A stretch of DNA of 64,000 nucleotides from assembly GCF_033958435.1 (NCBI RefSeq), contig NC_134138.1, forward strand, positions 8,010,001 through 8,074,000. The letters run 5' to 3'. Below the pieces are notes generated by a model. The model ran no database searches. It had not been told where the DNA came from and saw nothing but the letters and a program-made list of their open reading frames with translations. Every line of letters starts with the position of its first letter. Within the stretch, counting starts at the first letter, position 1. Shown piece after piece: positions 22,857-32,934 of this stretch. Source of the DNA: Carettochelys insculpta (Eukaryota; Chordata; Testudines; Carettochelyidae). A program made the translations under genes and the position numbers.

Positions 22857-23509
22857 GAGTCCTTGCAAAGGCTGTTTGCTGCTGTGCCGTTCAGTTTTCT
22901 AAACTCATGACACACTCAGGCTGTCCATAGTGGGACGCAGGGTACAGGGCAACCTCCTCCCCATGCTGCAGGCTCACCCCCATCTCTGCTCCACCGACCC
23001 CACCCCCTTCTCCCAAGCTCTGCCCCTTTCCACCCTCTTCCTGAAGTCCCCTCCTTCGAGCAACATGAACCAGGAATTACCTGGGGGGCCTGGTGCAGGG
23101 TGGCATTGGAGTCCCCCGTTGGTCCATGGCAGCCTGCTCCATGGCCAAAGAGACCTGGCAGCCTGCCCCACAATGCCCCACTTCTCTCTCCCAGCCTGCT
23201 GCCCTCCACTTCTCAGAGGCAGGGGAAGCGGAGCGCCCCGGGGCCAGGCTCTCTGCTTCTCCTGCTCCCACTGCCGTGGTGAGTGGCAGAGGCTGATCCT
23301 TGCAGCTATCTCGTGCCAGGTCCCACCCCCAGGTAATCCTCAGGGCTGCCCTGGGGCCCATCTGTAGGACGGTGAAGGTGATCGCTGTGGGGTCCCCTAT
23401 AGCGCAGAGCCTGGAGCGGCCACCCCAAACCGTCCTGTGGATGGGCTGGCTCTGGATACCCCCTCACCATGAATACATTGTATGTGGCTCCATCTCAGAC
23501 GAGACATCT
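22857..23509. other. unannotated intergenic interval
   Basis: GC-rich; no exon or repeat family recognised. Confidence 0.35.
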
Positions 23510-23645
23510 TAGAACAGGAAGAGATGCCAAGAAGGATCACGGCAATGGTTAGGGGCATGGCACATGGGGAGGAGATTTGAAAAGCCTGGGGCTGTTCAGC
23601 TTAGAAAAGAGATGACAAAGGGGGGACAGGAGAGAGGGTTATAAA
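23510..23645 (+). mobile_element. CR1 internal fragment
   Basis: GGAGGAGATTTGAAAAGCCT, then GGGGCTGTTCAGCTTAGAAAA and AGAGATGACAAAGG correspond to the CR1 segment encoding the [14 protein letters not shown] region, diverged. Confidence 0.6.
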
Positions 23646-24593
23646 CATTGCATCCTTCTTCCACGGCAGCTTCCCAACGGTTGGCACCGAGCACTTCTCC
23701 ACTAGTCCTGCTGCATCTACCATGCTGGTGGCTGCGTTGGCCGGGGGAACGGAGCTTCACCCATGCAAAGGAGAGTCGGAGTCTCACCCAGCACTCTGGC
23801 CTCTTGGACAGCATGTCAAGAGGAGAGACTCACTGCGAGATCTGGGCTCAGCTGGATGGTCATACAGTATCGCTGGGCTCAGCCAGGCTGTAGATGGGAG
23901 AGAGACCTGCCAGGTGTGGGAGAGCCTGAAAAGTGAGTCAAAGCTGCCAAGATGTTTGCCAAGGGAAGGTCCCACCTGCAGTATTTCAAAAGAACGAGGC
24001 ATCTCATAACCGACACACAGGAGTTCAAAGAACTCATCAAAACAAACTGCGGGACTTTCTGCCATGCCGGTGAGATCGAGGTGGTGGATTTTATGTGGTT
24101 CTTCCCCGATGAAATCTGTAGTGAATAATAACGCCAAGAGACGGCACCCACTCCTGTGCGTGCTAGATGCACTTTCCAGCTGAGTACCAGAGGCCGGTGG
24201 AGTGTCAAAGGGGGCTGTAATCTGTTCTTGCAAACCTGCTACTATTGCAACAGCAGCTGAACCAAGAACAAAGGCGCCCTGCCGATCTCAGCCATCTGAG
24301 CTGGCTCTTCCGCTCCCAGCTCAGCTCACGTTCATGAGATGATAAGGATGGTTAGCTAGCCCATCAATGGGGACACAGGGACTTAGCACTACCCTGCTTC
24401 TGTCCTGGCCTGGATCTGATCTTGAAGTCACATTCATGCAATGTTGGCACCTGAGCTCTCTGACTGTTCCTCCATCTGACCAGCCCCCTCCAGTGCCCCT
24501 CCTCTTTTGTGATGTCAATCAAATACAGACTCAATCCCAAAAGCCAAAGAGCAGGAGCAGGTCCCCTGGACAGGTTAAGGCCTGAGATAGAAG
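23646..24593. other. unannotated intergenic interval
   Basis: No family or exon recognised. Open frames on both strands overlap and show no known domain. Confidence 0.35.
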
Positions 24594-25627
24594 ATCACAG
24601 AATCATAGAATTCTAGGCCTGGAAGGGACCTCAGGAAATCATCTAGTCCAGCCCCCTGCTTCAAGCAGGATCAGCCCCCACTAAGTCATCCCAGCCAGGA
24701 CTGTGTCAAGCTGAGACTTAAAAACCTGTAGGGATGGAGATTCCACCACCTCTCTTGGTAACACATTCCACCCTCCTGGAGAAAGAGCTTTTCCTAATAT
24801 CCAACCTACACTTTTCCTTCTGTAACTTCGGACCATCGCTCCTCGTTCTGCCATCTGTCACCCCTGAGAACAGCCTCTCTCCATCCGCTTTAAAGCCCAC
24901 ATTCAGGAAGTTGAAGGCTGCTATCAAATTGCCCCTCAGTCTTCTCTTTTGTATACTAAATAAGCCCAAATCCCTCAGCTTCTCCTTAAAGTTCATGTGC
25001 TCCAGCAACTTAATAATTTTTTGTTGTCCTCCGCTGAACCCGCTCCAATGCATCCACATCCTTTCTATACTGGGGGGCCCAAAACTGGGTACAATATTCC
25101 AGATGTGGCCTCAACAGTGCCAAATAAAGGGGAATAATAACTTCTCTAGATCTGCTTGAAATGCTTCTCCTAATGCAACCCAATGTGCTATTAGCATTGT
25201 TGGCTACAAGGGCACACTGTTGGCTCATATCCAGCCTCTCATCCACTGTAATTCCCAGGTCCTTTTCTGCTCTACTGCTACTAAGCCAGTTGGTCCCCAG
25301 CCTGTAACAGTTCTTGGGATTCTTCCATCCCAAGTGCAGGACCCTTCTCTTGTCCTTCTTGAACCTCATGAGATTTCTTTTGGCTCGATCCTCCAATTTG
25401 TTTAAGTGACTCTGGACCCTATCCCTACCCTCCAATGTATTTACCGCTCCCCCTAACTTAGTGTCATCTGCAGATTTGCTGAGGGTGCCATCCATCCCCT
25501 CATCCAGGTCATTATTAAAGACGTTGAACAGTACTGGCCCTAGAACCGATCCTTGGGGCACTCTACTTGAAAGATGCACTTCACACCACTGGGGAAATTT
25601 CGGCAAGCTTGGATTACATCGGCTCAC
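24594..25627 (-). mobile_element. CR1 LINE, 5'-truncated, frameshifted
   Basis: 3' end at 24594 (ATCACAGAATCATAGAATTC on the + strand, then the TCATCTAGTCCAGCCCCC block). The reverse strand encodes [12 protein letters not shown], a motif at the FADD position reading KSADD (Phe to Ser, both Asp kept), LGITVDERL and LRPHLEYCTQFWAPQY. The frame shifts near 25030-25060 and continues as [18 protein letters not shown]. It ends close to 25627 just upstream of PQGSVLG. Confidence 0.92.
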
Positions 25628-26030
25628 CTAAGGAAGCAAATTCCACAACTCTGAGTGCTTCAATGAGTCTGGCCAGCTTCCAGACATCCAAATCTGGGGC
25701 AAGGAAAGTCCAGCAGCATTGGCTTTTGGCAGCCTTTGTGCTGATTGAAGGATGAATCCCATAAGAAGATAAAAGCTACCACACTGGATGAGATCCCTGT
25801 TGCATTTAGCTCAGCAGCCTGTCTCCAACAATGTCAGGTACCAGAGCTTCAGGGAGCCTTTAAAGAAGTGGGCAATTTTGGAGCAATCTACCCCTGTCTT
25901 CTGCTTGCTCTTAGCAGTCAGAAGTATGGGGTCACCCCTAGCATGGGGTTGCATCACTCACCATGATGTCTGATTGCAATCAGTGGATCTATTCCCCATC
26001 AACTTAGCTCTGGTTTTAACCCAGTTATAT
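25628..26030. other. unannotated intergenic interval
   Basis: Nothing recognised. Confidence 0.35.
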
Positions 26031-26580
26031 TTTTGGCCTTTACAATGTCCCCTGGCAGTGAGTTCCGCAGGATGCTGGTGCATTGAGTAAAAAAGTACAG
26101 GCTGGACCTCTCTAGTCTGGCAATCACGTGACCTGACTGGTACTGGATGTGAGAATTTGCCGGATTACAGGAGGGCAACATGGTCTACCACATCACCAAC
26201 ACTTCCACTGCTCATGTGGCTCTTAGAAGACATTTAGGGGTAAATTACAGCTAAAGAACAGCCCAGAACACAGAGAGCCAGGACTGGTGGCTGGAAACAA
26301 ACCTTATGGGACAGTGGGAAACTTGGCCACACCCATGATAAGTGGTCATCTGGCTAACAAAAATCATACCGGGTTATGGATGTGGGATGAGAAAGTTCTG
26401 GATTAGAGAGGTTCAACCTGTACTTTCTTTTCATTGCAACTGCTGCCTTTTCAGCTCACTGGCTAACCTCCGGTTTTTGTATTGCAGGAAAGGGTAAATA
26501 ATGCTTCTCTATTCACTCGCCACCTTTACACACACACTCCAGTCATGATTTTGTAGACTCCACTCAGATTCCGAAACTCT
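26030..26580 (-). mobile_element. CR1 internal fragment split by a Tigger-like MITE
   Basis: 26030-26097 (CTTTACAATGTCCCCTGGCA, AGTTCCGCAGGATG) and 26421-26580 (TTTTTGTATTGCAGGAAAGG, GTAAATAATGCTTCTCTATT, AGTCATGATTTTGTAGACTC) align in order with 5620-5815 of the large CR1. The inserted MITE lies between. Confidence 0.8.
26098..26420. mobile_element. Tigger-like MITE, 323 bp, TA duplication
   Basis: Starts CAGGCTGGACCTCTCTAG and ends TAGAGAGGTTCAACCTG, an inverted pair. Flanked by TA at 26096-26097 and 26421-26422. The CAGGTTGA-type terminus with TA duplication resembles MER2/Tigger-class non-autonomous elements (Tc1-mariner/pogo). It encodes nothing. Confidence 0.85.
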
Positions 26581-26581
26581 T

Positions 26582-26890
26582 AGAATCATAGAGTCATAGA
26601 ACTGGAAGGGAGCTCGAGAGGTCATTGAGTCCAGTCCCCTGCCCGTATGGCAGGAACAAGCACCGCCTAGACCATCCCTGATAAGTGTCTATCTAACCTG
26701 CTCTTAAATATCTCCAGCGATGGAGATTCCACAACCTCCCTAGGCAACTTATTTCAGTGCTTAATCACCCTAAGAGTAAGGAAGTTTTTCCTAATGTCCA
26801 AGCTAAATCTCCCTCACTGTGGGCCCTTATGCTTTCTCCTGTGTTTTTGCAACCTCTTAAAAGCAAAGACGGGTTGCCCTGTGGAACTAG
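26582..26890 (-). mobile_element. CR1 3'-end fragment
   Basis: GAATCATAGAGTCATAGAAC, CTGGAAGGGAGCTCGAGAGG, then CTAACCTGCTCTTAAATATC, CAGCGATGGAGATTCCACAA and CTTTTTCCTAATGTCCA-like sequence. It lies next to the older CR1 fragment at 26030-26580. Confidence 0.9.
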
Positions 26891-27276
26891 GCTGAGCTTG
26901 AGGAAGGAACTGGGTTGCATCCCAATACAGAAAAACAGATCAACGAAAAAAATGGATTTCTTTGCTTTTTTATACAGTTCAGTAGCAGAGCGCCGGAGAA
27001 CTTGGTGGAGGGGAATGCAGCTGGCACAGGTCATAGTAACTGATTGTTAGTGTCTGTCTAGTCACCCACCCGCCTGTGCTCCCTGTAATTTTTTTCCATC
27101 CATGGGTGAGCGGTGGCAGAGGCCACTGGCAGCGGCAAGCACCAGGGACAGAAATACCCCTGTGCGGACGTGGAAGGGGAATGCCCCCTGAATTCTGGGG
27201 CTTTGCCGACTGGACAAACAACAGGGAATGGAGTGAAAGGAGGGGAGGTCCCATCTGCCTCAGCCCCCGGTTCTTC

Positions 27277-27475
27277 CCAGGCATTGGGGGCCCAGTGGAG
27301 GTGTATACTCCATCCTTTAACCCTGATTGCTGTGGAAACCCCCTCATACTGAGACAGTCCTGCCAGGCGGAGCTCACAGCCCAAAGGGACAAGCCAGGCA
27401 ATGGGTGGGTGGGAATGAACATGATCAGCCATACTTTACAGCAGGCCAGGTGACAAATTAAGGGCCTATTGGCCC
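27277..27475 (+). repeat. dispersed repeat unit, copy 1 of 2
   Basis: CTTCCCAGGCATTGGGGGCC, GAAACCCCCTCATACTGAG, GAGCTCACAGCCCAAAGGGA and TTTACAGCAGGCCAGGTGAC recur in the same order at 29170-29395. The upstream piece at 27078-27115 (GCTCCCTGTAATTTTTTTCC) is an R1-type end. Confidence 0.55.
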
Positions 27476-28020
27476 TCATATTGCCAGGAGAGAAACTGAG
27501 GCAAGGCCCAATATACTGTGGCTGGATGTTAGCGGTTGGCAGGCCTTGGAATCGCGGGGAGAGAGTGTTTTCCCACATTAATGCCTCCTTCACCGTTTAA
27601 TGAGTTTCTTTTTGTTGTGCACAGACACAGGGCCTGGGTGGGGCTTGGTCTGTCCTAGCAGCGCCCCAGGGTGTGGTGCATTTTTTTCCCAGCTTTTCGA
27701 TTAGGGCTTCGACTCACTTTTCTTTTGCAAGGCGAAGAGGAGTCCCTGCCCAGGCAGCCCAGCCTTTGTTACCAGGCATTACCGCCTGGCAGAAGGGTGG
27801 TCAGGATCCTCCTTTCTTCCTCGGGCCTATAACACCTCCCGGCCAGCACAGGGTGAGACAGAACTCTGCCTCCCACATGTATTCAGCCCCTCCCAGCCCG
27901 CCTGGGACCCAGCCTTCAAAAATTGCTTCCTGCCTCATCACTGAATGCAACGTTCCGGGAGCTGGGGATCCTGCTCCAGGAGAAGCTGTTTGCCTCGCGA
28001 TGTGGCACGAGCCAGGGAAG

Positions 28021-28072
28021 ATGAAGGCTGTCCTCGCTTTCTTATTGGCCGCTGCCCTGTGTGCAGAGCAAG
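28021..28072 (+). CDS. Ly6-like gene, exon 1 (signal peptide)
   Basis: ATG in an AAG-ATG-A context, 17 codons plus one base, then donor GTGAGT at 28073. It encodes the hydrophobic signal core [12 protein letters not shown]. No clear TATA box was seen in the 120 bp upstream. Confidence 0.85.
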
Positions 28073-31000
28073 GTGAGTTGCAGAGAGAAGCGCGTATGCG
28101 GCTAGCCATGCCAGACCTAGCTCCAAGATAGGCAGCCGGTGCCCCAGGGGACACTTGCAGCCTGCCAGGTTGTCGTCTTCTGCCCTTCATGGATTCTGTG
28201 GCCTTGTTCAGCTGCCCATTCCTGACCCAGAAGCAAGGGGACCCGGGGGGCTCTTTGGCTCTGGGCTAGCAGCACAAATCCAAGGTGCTGCTGCCAAGGC
28301 GTTTGTGCCAGAGATGCCGTGGGCAAAGGGCAGTGCTGGGTTGTCTGCAGTCGCTGTCCTGCGAGGTGAAGGCGCCGAGGCTGGAGTGCCACCCAGAAGG
28401 GAGAGTGTTTCACACCCTCTTCCCTGGGAAGGGCATTTCCCAGGGGGTTTCAGTGCATGGGAAACACCAACCCAGCCCTGCTGTTGAGGGGCCCTCACAG
28501 CCCAGAGCAAAGGCAGGCACTGCTGCAGGTCCATTCTGCCTTGAATGCTACTGCTGCTGCAGCCATTGGCAAAGCTCCCGCTGACTTCAGTGAAACTGGA
28601 CACAGGCAGCTGCCTGGCTGGGTCTGTGTCCTGTTGGCTTGGTATTTGCAGGGGCTTTGCTCCATGCTAGTGGGGGGCTCTGAGGGACTTTAGTTTGGTG
28701 CCCAGCGATGTTCCCTGTAATGTTTTTGCATGCATGTGTGGGATAAATTTTATTATGCGCGCAGAGGGATGTATGGATGTGCACCACCCATAGAAACATG
28801 TGACTGACTGTGGGCACGCTGGGCGCTCTGTTAATCAGCTGGGCAGCATCTGACTCTCTCCTGGGCAGCTGCCCAAGCGCTCAGCTTACAGGCACCAGAG
28901 GTGTCCAAGCGGGTTTGTTTTGGTATTTTTAAGAGGCGCCAACTGGGGACCACTCAGTACCAGGAGCTGCTCGGCCCGTGGTGGGAGTGAGGGGGGGGTT
29001 ACTCCCCAGAGACAGTGGCCCCTAGTGGCCAGGTGGGGCATGGCAGCCTCTTCGATTCCCCACCCAAGTCACTGGGGTCCCCTCATCTGCCACCAGCCCC
29101 CTGGCACAGAGCTGCTGGTTTGTGTTGCTGCAGCGTCCCCTGAGAATCTCCAGCAGACCTCCTTCCGCTGGGTCTTCCCAGGCATTGGGGACCCACCAGT
29201 TAGCTGCCTCTGAGGAGGCATCTACTGCTTCCTTTAATTTGGCTGAGTTGCAGAGTGAGGGGTAGAAACCCCCTCACACAGCGACAGTCTCTGCAGGAGG
29301 AGCTCGCAGCCCAAATGGACAAGTCAGGCCCTGGGTGGGTGGGAAAGAGCGTTACGGGCTTGTTTTACAGCAGGCCAATTGAGAAATTAGAGGCCTGGCC
29401 CAAAGCCCACGGGCGCCAATGGAAAGAAACTCGTTGGGTTGTGAGCAAGACAGGAGAAGCCATTCTCCTGCAGGGTGGCGATATTTCTCTAGGCCAAATA
29501 CAGGACAGGACAGTACAAGGGTAGTGGGGGGGTGGCTCCCTGGCATGTGAGTGCTGCTCCCTGGCTGCCCGATGCCGTGGGGCGCTGGAATGGGGCTGCC
29601 GCCCCACGGGGCTGACTGGGGACACTCTGGGCATTCTGCTGGGATGTTTCCTGGCTCCAGCGGTGGCTGTCCTGTGGGGGCTGGGAGGGTGGCTGCCCCA
29701 CACCTTGGGGCACTGGCAATGGGGCTGCCACTCCATGGGCGAGCTCCCTGGCTGCGGGGGGCTCCCTAGCTGTTCAGGCTGTTCTGTAGCGGGGATTGGG
29801 CTGCCTCCCCATAGTGGTCTCCCTGGCTGCAGGGGCAGCTGCCCCATAGAGGTGCTGCCCAGTATTGCTGTGGCACCAGGTCCCCCTTAAAATCTTGTGG
29901 AGGGGGGAACAAAACCCCCTGCCCTCCCCGCAATACACCCTGCCTTAGCCCTATGGCGGGACCCCCGGCTCCCTCTCCTGCTGCTGCCTGTATTGGCCGG
30001 CCAGTATGTACTACATGTGTTGTCCGGCCAGCTCCTGATGCATTGTTCCTGCAGCTGTGCTGATGTGGGAGAAGGGCAGCTCAGAGGGGGAGTGAATATA
30101 TGGGACTGTTAGTCCCTTTGTTAAAAGCAGGTGGGATGCCTGTCTAAAATATGGGACTGACCCAGTGAAAATGGGACCGATGGTCACCCTATTCTTCCGC
30201 TCTACTCTGCACTAATTAGGTCTCCACTGGAGTAGGTGTCCAGCTCTGGGCACTACATTTCAAGAAAGATGTGGAGAAACTGTAGAAGGTCCAGAGAAGA
30301 GCAACAAGAATGATGAAAGGTCTAGAGAACATGAGCTGTGAGGGAAGACTGAAAGAATTGGGTTTGTTTAGTTGAGAAGAAAGACTGAGAGGGGACATGA
30401 TAGTGGTTTTCAAGTACCTCAAAGAGAGTTACAAGGAGGAGGGGAAAAATTGTTCTCTTTGACCGCTGAGGACAGGACAAGGAGCAAAGGGCTTAAACTG
30501 TAGCAAACGGGGTTTAGGTTGGACATTAGGAAAAACTTCCCAACTGTGAGGGTGGTTAAGCACTGGAATAAATTGCCTAGGGAGGTTGTGGAATCTCCAT
30601 CGCTGGCAATATTTAAGAGCAGGTTAGAGAGACGCCTCTGAGGGCTGGTCCAGATGGTGCTTGGTCCTGCCATAGGGGCAGTGGACTGGACTCGACGAAC
30701 TCTCAAGGTCCCTGACAGTTCTAGAGTTCTCTGATTGTCCTCACAGAGCTTTAGAGCAGCCGGTAGGGCTTTAGCTGTGGTCCCAAAGCCTAGGCAAGAA
30801 CCTGACTCTGCCTTTAACCACCTGGCCAGCTCTTCTCTCTCAGCTTTGTCCTGCGATGCTGCCCTGAACCCACTTCCCACCCCCTTCCAGTGCGAGTGAG
30901 GGGGCAGTTGGTGGCTGTGGGTGAGTCGGTGGACTTAGAACCAGTGGGTCGGTGCTCCTCTCTCTCCAGACTCTCAGTCCTTTGGTCCCCACAGGTTAAC

Positions 31001-32836
31001 TCCTGCTTGACGCTACACAAAGGAGAGTGCTGGGCTGTTGGCCTGGCCCTTCCTTGGCCCCGTTTAAATCCTCTTGTGTCTCCCTTCCACAGCGGCCTCA
31101 CTGTGGTGCTTCACGTGTGAAAAACAGACAAGCAACTGGAGCTGCCTGAAGGTCACCAACTGTTCGAAAGAGGACAAGTACTGCGTGACGACGGTTGGCT
31201 ACGCAGGGCTAGGTGCAGGCCAGGCTCTCCAGCTGGGGGCTGGGGCATTGCTCCGGGAAGCCATGGGCCTTGGGACAGCTTTTGGGAGTGGCTTTTGCTG
31301 GGGGTCGGGGCTGGGGTTTGGAGCCCTCCTAGCAACCACGTTTGGAAGGCGGGCGGAGAACCTCGCAACATCCCCGATGGCTGTGGGGGTGAGACTCAGG
31401 TCCCAGGGCTACTGCTCAAACCTAGTTCAGCCCCTTCACCTCCCTGTGGAAGCTGGCGGGTGACGGCAGGAGGTACACAGAGCCGGGAGGAGGAGGCGGA
31501 AGCCAAGGCCATGGCGAGGCACGAAGGGAAATTGGGGGCGGGGGATGGGAAAGATGAGAGTGGGGGTGGCCGACCCACAGCCCTTGAGCCGTATGGCTCT
31601 TCGAGCAATGACAGCGCTGGCCGCCAGTCTGAGCACGCGCCCCATTGCTTGGGGGGAGAAGCACATGGCAGCGGCCGTGGCTCCATCAGGTCGCCGGCAT
31701 CGAGTTTGAGCGGGGGACTCTGTGTGCCTGGCTGTGGGGGAGGGGGAGGGCACTGGGTTGCGCGAGGGGCTGGCTGGGAGCGGGGGAGGGGACTAGGTTC
31801 GAGCAGGGGCCTGGGGAGCCCTGGATCTGGGGGCGGGGGAGGACAGTAAGCCACGTATTATATATTACTCTATTTAGCAATAGATAGCTAGATAGATGGG
31901 GTGTATGGGGTTAGATAGATAGCTAGATAGATGGGGTGTATGGGGTTAGATAGATAGCTAGATAGATGGGGTGTATGGGGTTAGATAGATAGATAGATAG
32001 ATGGGGTGTATGGGGAGAGATAGAGAAGGTGTATGGGGGTAGATAGATAGATAGATAGACAGATGGGGTGGGTGGGGATAGATAGATAGATAGATGGGGT
32101 GTATGGGGATAGATAGGTAGACAGATGAGGTGGGTGGGGATAGATAGGTAGATAGATGGGGTGTATGGGGATAGATAGGTAGACAGATGAGGTGGGTGGG
32201 GATAGATAGATAGATAGATGGGGTGTATGGGGTTAGATAGATAGATAGATGGGGTGTATGGGGAGAGATAGAGAAGGTGTATGGGGATAGACAGGTAGAC
32301 AGATGGGGTGTATGGGGATAGATAGGTAGATAGATGGGGTGGGTGGGGATAGATAGATAGATAGATGGGGTGTATGGGGATAGATAGGTAGATAGCTGGG
32401 GTGTATGGGGATAGATAGATAGATAGATAGATGGGGTGTATGGGGATAGATAGATGGGATAGGTGGGGATAGATAGATAATACATGGCACTTTGCACTCT
32501 ATCTGTGGCTCTTAGTCCCTAGCTGGTTGGCCACCCCTGGTTTAGAGAGAGGCAAATGGAGGGATAATGTTACCCCAGAGGCTCCTAGAGATCGCATCAA
32601 ACTCTTCACCGCCCAGGATCTCAGCGCACTAGGAGAGTCTTTTTAATGATAGTTTTCTCTGTCTTCTCCTTGGCAAAGGCATCCTGACCATCAGAAAGCA
32701 AATCACCAAGAAATGCTCCCCAACCTGCCGGCAGATGAATGTTGACCTGGGTGTCGCCTCCTACTCCACAACCTGCTGTAAGAGCTTCTTGTGCAACCTG
32801 AGTGGGAAGCCGACACCCAAACCGGATCTGCAGTGA
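28021..32836 (+). CDS. secreted Ly6/uPAR (three-finger) protein, LY6E-like, no GPI tail; 3 exons, 109 aa
   Basis: Exons 28021-28072, 31093-31212 and 32679-32836, both introns phase 1 as in Ly6 genes. Residues 1-18 or so form a signal peptide ([17 protein letters not shown]). The mature part has ten cysteines (23, 26, 35, 41, 48, 70, 74, 90, 91, 96), starting with C-x2-C and ending CC-x4-CN, the full Ly6 disulfide set. NXS sites are at N32, N40 and N97. After N97 only twelve polar residues follow ([12 protein letters not shown]) before TGA, so there is no hydrophobic GPI signal and the product should be secreted. Best resemblance is to LY6E (SNW-x-[15 protein letters not shown]). An in-frame ATG at 28000 would add seven residues, but the 28021 start gives the normal signal peptide. 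It lies downstream of TOP1MT on the same strand. Expression and ligand are unknown. Confidence 0.88.
28710..28891 (+). repeat. dispersed repeat R1
   Basis: GTTCCCTGTAATGTTTTTGC, TTTATTATGCGCGCAGAGGG, GATGTGCACCACCCATAG, GTTAATCAGCTGGGCAGC, ending AAGCGCTCAGCTTACAG. Confidence 0.75.
29170..29395 (+). repeat. dispersed repeat unit, copy 2 of 2
   Basis: CTTCCCAGGCATTGGGGACC, GAAACCCCCTCACACAGCGA, GAGCTCGCAGCCCAAATGGA and TTTACAGCAGGCCAATTGAG parallel the block at 27277-27475. Origin unknown. Confidence 0.55.
29520..29880. repeat. G/C-rich imperfect minisatellite-like tract
   Basis: Recurrent GGGGCTGCC, CTCCCTGGCTG and CCCCA blocks at irregular spacing. It keeps several frames open by composition alone. 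Confidence 0.45.
30220..30735 (+). mobile_element. CR1 3' region
   Basis: Forward CR1: CTGGGCACTACATTTCAAGA, GGTCCAGAGAAGAGCAACAA, AAGACTGAGAGGGGACATGA, GGAATAAATTGCCTAGGGAG and the end block GACTGGACTCGACGAACTCT. About 500 bp, within intron 1 of the Ly6-like gene. Confidence 0.9.
31093..31212 (+). CDS. Ly6-like gene, exon 2 (first half of the three-finger domain)
   Basis: Acceptor CTTCCACAG ends at 31092. Encodes the first five cysteines, from WCFTCE to KYCVTTVG. The donor is GTGCAG (31213), a weak match to GTRAGT at positions +4 and +5. It is chosen because it keeps the frame and joins to exon 3 at the spacing seen in LY6E. Confidence 0.8.
31561..32539. mobile_element. hAT-like element with internal GATA minisatellite
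   Basis: Left end TGGGGGTGGCCGACCC, right end GGTTGGCCACCCCTG, i.e. decayed CAGGGGTGGCCAAC inverted termini. Possible 8-bp duplication GATGAGAG/GTTTAGAG (five of eight). It fills most of intron 2 of the Ly6-like gene. Shared blocks with the copies at 38257 and 55074 include GAGAAGCACATGGCAGC and GTGCCTGGCT. Confidence 0.65.
31860..32480. repeat. GATA-based minisatellite, about 620 bp
   Basis: Tandem units of roughly 36-44 bp combine (GATA)n with GATGGGGTGTATGGGG or GATGAGGTGGGTGGGG. Unit length and GATA number vary. It lies inside the hAT-like element and inside intron 2 of the Ly6-like gene. Confidence 0.95.
32679..32836 (+). CDS. Ly6-like gene, exon 3 (second half, stop)
   Basis: Acceptor TTGGCAAAG ends at 32678. 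Encodes the last five cysteines ([17 protein letters not shown]) and a short polar tail to TGA at 32834-32836. No other frame after the stop supplies an evident hydrophobic anchor. Confidence 0.88.
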
Positions 32837-32934
32837 TGGGGCAAGAAGATCGGGACCTTTCTCAGAGCCAGACTGTGACGTGCTTCACTCTGAAGAACCT
32901 GCTCTGATTTCCCAGCAAGAGACTAACACCTTCT

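Larger units (their letters stand above)
28073..31092 (+). other. Ly6-like gene, intron 1
   Basis: GTGAGT to CACAG, 3020 bp. Contains an R1 copy, the second copy of a dispersed unit, a GC-rich imperfect minisatellite and a CR1 tail. The stretch at about 30095-30195 (GGGACTGTTAGTCCC, GACCGATGGTCACCCTATTC) looks like another turtle repeat end. Confidence 0.75.

Noticed and set aside
27673..28131. 152-codon frame overlapping Ly6 exon 1 as the true start
   Set aside because: It runs through the exon 1 donor, and its N-terminus is not signal-like. The ATG at 28021 gives a normal signal peptide.
32233..32490. CRISPR-like array
   Set aside because: The repeats have no unique spacers and form a GATA minisatellite in vertebrate DNA.
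31958..32497. 179-codon Tyr/Pro/Ser-rich reverse frame
   Set aside because: A translation of the GATA minisatellite; every frame of a tandem array stays open.
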